Shown: positions 63,439-64,000 of the stretch, in pieces
Numbering within the stretch: position 1 is the stretch's first letter
Layout: every line of letters starts with the position of its first letter
Origin: Bacteroidales bacterium
GTDB taxonomy: Bacteria > Bacteroidota > Bacteroidia > Bacteroidales > F082
Assembly (NCBI GenBank): GCA_017632935.1
Contig: JAGBQJ010000049.1
Location: 62,001 to 126,000 of the forward strand
Reading direction: 5' to 3'
DNA length: 64,000 nucleotides
The notes under the pieces: generated by a model
Databases searched by the model: none
The model's input: only the letters and a program-made list of their open reading frames with translations
What the model was told of the DNA's origin: nothing
Position numbers and translations under genes: made by a program

Positions 63439-64000
63439 ATGAAATTGGTAGCAGCTACTGGAGGACTTGGCAACCAGATGTTCGATTATGCCTTTATGGT
63501 GAGGCTTTCACGGGATAACAAGGCGAGTTTGTTTCATCCTTATAAGGACAACTCAAAACGCTATGGTCATGCCGGCTTCCAATTGGAAGAGATTTTCGAG
63601 CTTCGGCCTTCCGACAGGAAGAAGCGGATTGGAGTAAGCCTTTTCGGTGCTTATTGGCATGTCATGAGGTTGTTCCCCAAAAAGCTTACACCGGTCTTGC
63701 TAGGGCTAGTGGGAATGCATGAAGTCAAAGTGGAGGAGAATTTCGTCTATTATCCCGAGGTGTTACAATCTTCGCATACAAACGAACTCTTCATGGGTAC
63801 TTGGCAAAGCCAACAGTATTTTGAAGGTGCTGAGAATGATGTTAGGAAGGCTTTTGTCTTCAAAGAAGAACTTCTGAATGAACCGACTCAAAAATTTCAT
63901 AGTGCGATTGAGGCATGTAATGCCGTGTCGCTCCATGTACGCCGCGATGATTATTTGTCAACGCAATATGCTCAGGGCTTTGGAGGCATCTGCACAAAGG
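63439..64000 (+). CDS. GT11 alpha-1,2-fucosyltransferase-like, partial
   Basis: At least 187 codons, cut by the right edge. LVAATGGLGNQMFDYAFMVRL is the GT11 opening and VSLHVRRDDYL the conserved donor-site motif of alpha-1,2- and related fucosyltransferases. Suggests that fucose, or a similar GDP-sugar, is part of the surface glycan; GDP-fucose synthesis genes are not in the window. Confidence 0.88.
   Translation, partial: MKLVAATGGLGNQMFDYAFMVRLSRDNKASLFHPYKDNSKRYGHAGFQLEEIFELRPSDRKKRIGVSLFGAYWHVMRLFPKKLTPVLLGLVGMHEVKVEENFVYYPEVLQSSHTNELFMGTWQSQQYFEGAENDVRKAFVFKEELLNEPTQKFHSAIEACNAVSLHVRRDDYLSTQYAQGFGGICTK

Overview
The window looks like a chromosomal segment of a Bacteroidales bacterium (phylum Bacteroidota), probably an uncultured or less-studied lineage. 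The evidence is: promoters of the Bacteroidota type (TTG, 19-21 bp, then TAnnTTTG) ahead of many genes; type IX secretion (T9SS) genes porT and porX; a secreted peptidase with a T9SS C-terminal sorting domain; the omega/BamD/DUF4835/RecN cluster; a tmRNA with the tag GENNYAFAA; and several Bacteroidota-restricted protein families. It is not a phage, plasmid or integrative element: no integrase, transposase or CRISPR array is visible.

Layout. 1-6314 (minus): an envelope-chaperone operon running guaB, a small unknown gene, three parvulin-type periplasmic chaperones, then moxR (cut by the window edge). 6430-6828: tmRNA. 7059-10274: a sigma-54-type response regulator, a secreted SUMF1-like protein, a retropepsin-like protease and a LOG-family enzyme. 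10335-13125: tRNA-Gly, an SPFH/zinc-ribbon gene and a Tim44-like/zinc-ribbon gene, tRNA-Val and tRNA-Glu. 13249-17740 (minus): porT, ubiE/menG, a heptosyltransferase-like gene, a DUF4254 gene and an aspartate aminotransferase. 17914-21291 (plus): a membrane protein and lpxD-lpxC-lpxA. 21301-28878 (minus): recN, DUF4835, omega, bamD, then the M14 peptidase, dapA and a DUF6913-like gene. 28992-36257: MBL hydrolase, thioesterase, HD hydrolase, porX, tsaE, aroB, aroA. 36335-64000 (plus): a cysteine-rich redox protein, then a long surface-polysaccharide locus. That locus has two amino-sugar modules (WbpD/WbpE-like and FdtA/FdtC/FdtB-like), an initiating sugar transferase, an ABC exporter (Wzm and a Wzt with C-terminal extension), a kinase-methyltransferase that could cap chains, a CDP-alditol/LicD module, many glycosyltransferases and a fucosyltransferase cut by the right edge. 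Its glycosyltransferase part is visibly more AT-rich than the housekeeping half, and it carries gene debris (a GT8 pseudogene and a nuclease/ATPase remnant), as expected of a fast-evolving O-antigen or capsule locus.

The most unusual signal is a family of palindromic elements of about 53-70 bp, nine copies between 6901 and 35264. The core reads ATGTCAT(C/T)CC ... GG(G/A)ATCTATG. Outer arms differ from copy to copy but stay self-complementary. Copies come singly or as inverted pairs made of one CCC/GGG and one TCC/GGA subtype. Most are intergenic, but a pair lies in frame inside aroB (43 extra residues) and one lies in frame inside aroA (about 19 extra residues). This resembles the Rickettsia palindromic elements that insert into coding sequence; I know of no described Bacteroidales family matching it. 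A second, unrelated short palindrome also sits in frame in aroA.
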